A DNA stretch of 64,000 nt. Source: CALMEH01 sp964548225 (lineage in GTDB: Bacteria > Acidobacteriota > Blastocatellia > Pyrinomonadales > Pyrinomonadaceae). Shown here one piece after another: positions 61,547 to 64,000 of the stretch. Numbering within the stretch: the first letter of the stretch is position 1; the number at the start of each line of letters is the position of its first letter. A program made the position numbers and the translations under genes. The notes under the pieces were generated by a model. The model was not told where the DNA came from and made no database searches. It saw only the letters and a list, made by a program, of their open reading frames with translations. The DNA lies in assembly GCA_964548225.1 (NCBI GenBank), contig CAZJQP010000011.1, positions 14,716 to 78,715 of the forward strand. Reading direction: 5' to 3'.

Positions 61547-63439
61547 TTACTGCCTGACTAAGCGAAAACCGAGATTGAAGTAACGATCGGACGGCGTGTA
61601 GGAGTTGCGATTGGCGGAACGCAAAAGCCCGCCGTAGTTAAGCCAACTGCCGCCGCGACTCACCCGAAACGAGCCTGAACTTGCTCCCGTCGGATCTGTT
61701 TGCGCCGAACTTGAATACTCGCCATACCAATCCTGACACCATTCCCACACATTCCCGTGCATATCATACAACCCGAAAGCATTTGCCTGTTTCGTCCCGA
61801 CTTCGTGCGTTTTGTTGCCGGAATTTGCGCCATACCAAGCCATCGAATCCAAATTTCCCGCATAATCGCCCGTTGTTCCCGCCCGTGCCGCATATTCCCA
61901 TTCCGATTCCGTCGGCAAGCGATATGTTCCTTCGCCTTTTGCATTTAGTTTTTTGATAAATTCCTGTGCATCGTCCCATGAAACAGTTTCAACAGGCAAA
62001 TTATCGCCTTTGAAATGGCTCGGATTATTGCCCATCAACGCCTTCCATTGCGCTTGCGTAACTTCCGTTTTGCCCATATAAAAATCGCGGCTAATCGTTA
62101 CCTTATGAATTGGTTTTTCCGAATTGTCGCCCATCATAAACGAACCCGCCGGAATTTTGACAAACTCCATTCCGATTGAATTTTTGAAGGTGTTTGAACT
62201 GCTCGAAGAATTTGAGATATTTGTATTTTTGTTTGTCGAATTATTTGAAATTGAAGCGACATTTTTATTTTTGTTTGCCTGATTGCCGCTCGGATACCAA
62301 ACTGCCAAACCGCCCAAACCAATCAACAAAGCAATAAAAACCGCCGCGCCAATCCAAAGGAAATACGGTTTGTTTGATGATTTTTGAGGCGCAGTTTGGC
62401 GATTCAGCAACGCTTGATAATCAACCGCTTTTTGGCGCGTAACTTCTTCATCAACTTGTCCAAAGACTTCTCTGATTTGCTGTCGGACGGCGGTTTTTAT
62501 CTCGGTTTCGTCTTCTTTATCGGGCAGAATGGCTTGCTGAGTCGGCGCGATTTCATATTTCTCAGTTTTGTCCGAATCTTCAAATTCAATCGTTTCGGCT
62601 TGCGAAATTGCCGCAATTTTCTGCGGAGATTTCAAAATATCTCGCAAAACCTCGCGCATTTCACTTGCCGTTTGAAAGCGGTCTGTGCTTTTCTTTTGTA
62701 AAGATTTTCTGACGATTTCGCGCAAATCTCTTGAAACGCTTTCGGGCATTTCATCCGGCTCATACATCAAAATCGCGCTGACCAAAGCCGGATAATCTTC
62801 TTGCGGATAAGGCAGATTTCCCGTCAGGAGTCTTTGCAGAATTACGCCGACTGCCCAGATGTCGGTTTGTGGTGTAACGGACGGCGTTTTTTCAAACGCT
62901 TCGGGCGGCATATATTCCATTGTTCCGGCTGTTCCGGTGGCTTTCGAGTGCGTTTTTATCTCGCGTGAGATGCCGAAATCCGCCAGACAAAATCTGCCGT
63001 TCATGAGCAAAATATTGTCCGGCTTCAAATCGCGGTGAACAAAGCCTTTGCCGTGCAGATTTTCTAATCCGGTAAGAATTTCCAGCGCGATTTGCACGGC
63101 TTCTGTTTCCGTCGAAGCCTTGCCGCCATTGGTTTTCAGCCATTTTTCCAAACTTCCGCCGTCGGCAAAATCACTGACGACATAGACATAATCTTCAAAG
63201 CGGTCTAATTCGATGACCGAAATGATGTGCGGTAAGCCTTTTAGCTGTTTCCAGACGGCGAGTTCCTTACCGATTTTGTCAAAATCAACGCCGTCTTCCT
63301 TCGGGCGAAAAAATTTCAAAGCAAAATGATTCACGTCCAACGCAGTGCGTTTTTCCGCCCGCCAAACATCGCCGAAACCGCCCGCGCCGAGCTTTTCGAG
63401 CAAAACATATTCGCCAACCTTTTTGCCTTTTTCGAGCAT
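61547..63439 (-). CDS. Ser/Thr kinase fused to an FGE-sulfatase domain; candidate hypervariable C-terminus
   Basis: A 630-aa protein. Kinase at about 6-270: LLEKLGAGGFGDVWRAEK, HRDLKPDNILL, DFGISREI, MPPEAFEK. After a Gln/Glu-rich linker comes one membrane helix (YFLWIGAAVFIALLIGLGGL, about 356-376), an Asn/Ser-rich linker, and an FGE-sulfatase/C-lectin-fold domain (about 426-630; FVKIPAGSFMMGDNSEKPI, LPTESEWEYAARAG, HGNVWEWCQDWYG). The final 30 residues, SRGGSWLNYGGLLRSANRNS and YTPSDRYFNLGFRLVRQ, have the form of a retroelement-diversified tail. I start at ATG 63439; an in-frame extension to 63481 encodes PTEVGTQ from the repeat at 63460-63590. Confidence 0.93.
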   Translation of the reverse strand: MLEKGKKVGEYVLLEKLGAGGFGDVWRAEKRTALDVNHFALKFFRPKEDGVDFDKIGKELAVWKQLKGLPHIISVIELDRFEDYVYVVSDFADGGSLEKWLKTNGGKASTETEAVQIALEILTGLENLHGKGFVHRDLKPDNILLMNGRFCLADFGISREIKTHSKATGTAGTMEYMPPEAFEKTPSVTPQTDIWAVGVILQRLLTGNLPYPQEDYPALVSAILMYEPDEMPESVSRDLREIVRKSLQKKSTDRFQTASEMREVLRDILKSPQKIAAISQAETIEFEDSDKTEKYEIAPTQQAILPDKEDETEIKTAVRQQIREVFGQVDEEVTRQKAVDYQALLNRQTAPQKSSNKPYFLWIGAAVFIALLIGLGGLAVWYPSGNQANKNKNVASISNNSTNKNTNISNSSSSSNTFKNSIGMEFVKIPAGSFMMGDNSEKPIHKVTISRDFYMGKTEVTQAQWKALMGNNPSHFKGDNLPVETVSWDDAQEFIKKLNAKGEGTYRLPTESEWEYAARAGTTGDYAGNLDSMAWYGANSGNKTHEVGTKQANAFGLYDMHGNVWEWCQDWYGEYSSSAQTDPTGASSGSFRVSRGGSWLNYGGLLRSANRNSYTPSDRYFNLGFRLVRQ

Positions 63440-63459
63440 AATTTTTTGTTCAGAGTTCT

Positions 63460-63590
63460 GAGTTCCAACTTCAGTTGGCAAACCGCCAGCGAAGCGAAGC
63501 GGTTTCAGCGTTACTTATCGAGAACTTTAATTAGCGACGAAATTTGCGGCATCGCTTCGCTTGCCGCAAATGCCAACTGAAGTTGGAACT
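63460..63590. repeat. Cloverleaf-like inverted repeat
   Basis: Outer arms 63460-63480 and 63570-63590 are perfect complements (GTTCCAACTTCAGTTGGCA core). Inner hairpins: AACCGC/GCGGTT at 63482-63505 and TTTGCGGC/GCCGCAAA at 63542-63570. Both strands are open and give the peptide MPTEVGTQ, which explains spurious gene extensions. Confidence 0.9.
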
Positions 63591-63595
63591 CAAAA

Positions 63596-63898
63596 CTATT
63601 TCCGCTTGTGCCTTTTCGCTAATTTCTCTACATTAAACTCCGCAATTTCGGTCAAAGTCAAGCCCAATTCATCGGCGCAAGCGGAAATATACCACAGCAC
63701 ATCACCGAGTTCGTCTTTTAGTTTCAGACGCACTTCGTCGGTGATTTCGCCGCCGAAATCGCGTTGGATTTTTTTGACGATGTTGGCGACTTCGCCCGCT
63801 TCGCCCGCGAGTCCGAGCGTTGGATATTCGAGATTTTGCAGACGGCGCGGATAAAGTGCCGTTTGTTTTGCTTCTGTTTGATATTCTTCAAATTTCAT
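63596..63898 (-). CDS. mazG: MazG-type nucleoside triphosphate pyrophosphohydrolase
   Basis: A 100-aa single-domain MazG-like protein that hydrolyses NTPs or dNTPs to the monophosphate. The EExxE...ExxD pattern is visible in LGLAGEAGEVANIVKKIQRD and KLKDELGDVLWYISACADEL. Start ATG 63898, since the upstream frame to 63937 only reads repeat DNA. Small MazG proteins of this kind serve in nucleotide-pool control. Confidence 0.9.
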   Translation of the reverse strand: MKFEEYQTEAKQTALYPRRLQNLEYPTLGLAGEAGEVANIVKKIQRDFGGEITDEVRLKLKDELGDVLWYISACADELGLTLTEIAEFNVEKLAKRHKRK

Positions 63899-63911
63899 AA
63901 TTTTGTTTTTT

Positions 63912-63996
63912 TTTAACGCAAAGACGCGAAGGTGCAAAGGCGCAAAGTTTTTAAATTTCTTCCTTTGCGTCTTCGCGTCTTTGCGTCTTTGCGTTG
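63912..63996. repeat. GCAAAGACGC-type dispersed repeat in inverted arms
   Basis: The left arm (AACGCAAAGACGCGAAGGTG and CAAAGGCGCAAAG, 63912-63947) faces CTTTGCGTCTTCGCGTCTTT and further GCGTCTTTGCGTT (63962-63996). Same words as at 7362-7448. Confidence 0.85.
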
Positions 63997-64000
63997 AGAT

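Noticed and set aside
60488..63439. Reverse transcriptase or template repeat for a DGR
   Set aside because: No YxDD-type reverse transcriptase frame and no A-rich copy of the FGE tail were seen here or elsewhere in the window.
63440..63481. N-terminal extension MPTEVGTQ of the kinase/FGE gene
   Set aside because: It comes from the inverted repeat; the kinase fold begins normally at the ATG at 63439.

Overview
The window looks like a chromosomal segment of an uncultured acidobacterium, most likely class Blastocatellia (Pyrinomonadaceae-like). This placement is an inference from gene content; there is no rRNA or other marker here to fix it. The supporting signs are: sigma factors of the ECF type that sit beside large Ser/Thr kinases, two giant propeller histidine kinases with LuxR-type regulators, several long secreted proteins ending in a carboxypeptidase-regulatory-like domain, a DUF4331 protein and a CSLREA beta-helix protein. 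The cell envelope is Gram-negative (an outer-membrane barrel and lipoproteins are encoded).

Layout. 1-3.5 kb: a Ser/Thr kinase with TPRs, cut by the window edge, and its ECF sigma factor. 3.7-7.9 kb: propeller histidine kinase, LuxR regulator and a lone receiver. 7.9-12.8 kb: a 1617-aa secreted modular protein, then tRNA-Arg(CCT). 13-17.7 kb: housekeeping genes apt, acyP, a chlorite-dismutase-fold heme protein, an outer-membrane barrel protein, and thiE-thiD. 17.9-24.9 kb: a secreted adhesin-like protein, a LuxR regulator, a small unknown protein and the second propeller kinase. 25-31.8 kb: TPR proteins, a sugar nucleotidyltransferase, mutM and small membrane or secreted proteins. 32-38.3 kb: DUF4331, two ECF sigma factors, and a kinase fused to FGE-sulfatase and alpha/beta-hydrolase domains. 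38.4-40.5 kb: a SAM-II-like riboswitch and the metH/metF-type bifunctional methionine enzyme. 40.5-47.4 kb: three more secreted proteins. 47.8-58.4 kb: a complete oligopeptide ABC transporter operon (two binding proteins, two permeases, two ATPases) with two Uma2-family genes and small unknown genes set inside it. 58.4-64 kb: coaE, a TIM-barrel protein, xisI and a frameshifted xisH, an HNH endonuclease pair, a kinase/FGE fusion and mazG.

Four things stand out. (1) The intergenic DNA is full of short tandem repeats, mostly heptanucleotides, often folded as inverted arms; some have entered coding sequence (thiD, a lipoprotein signal peptide). (2) Four unrelated secreted proteins share one roughly 85-aa C-terminal domain, which may be a sorting or anchoring tag. 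(3) The last 30 residues of the kinase/FGE protein at 61547-63439 look like the variable region of a diversity-generating retroelement, although no reverse transcriptase is in the window. (4) A 46-bp promoter and leader cassette is duplicated in front of two adjacent two-gene units (the HNH pair and xisHI). Uma2, XisH/XisI, the HNH pair and heptanucleotide repeats are a combination otherwise familiar from filamentous cyanobacteria.
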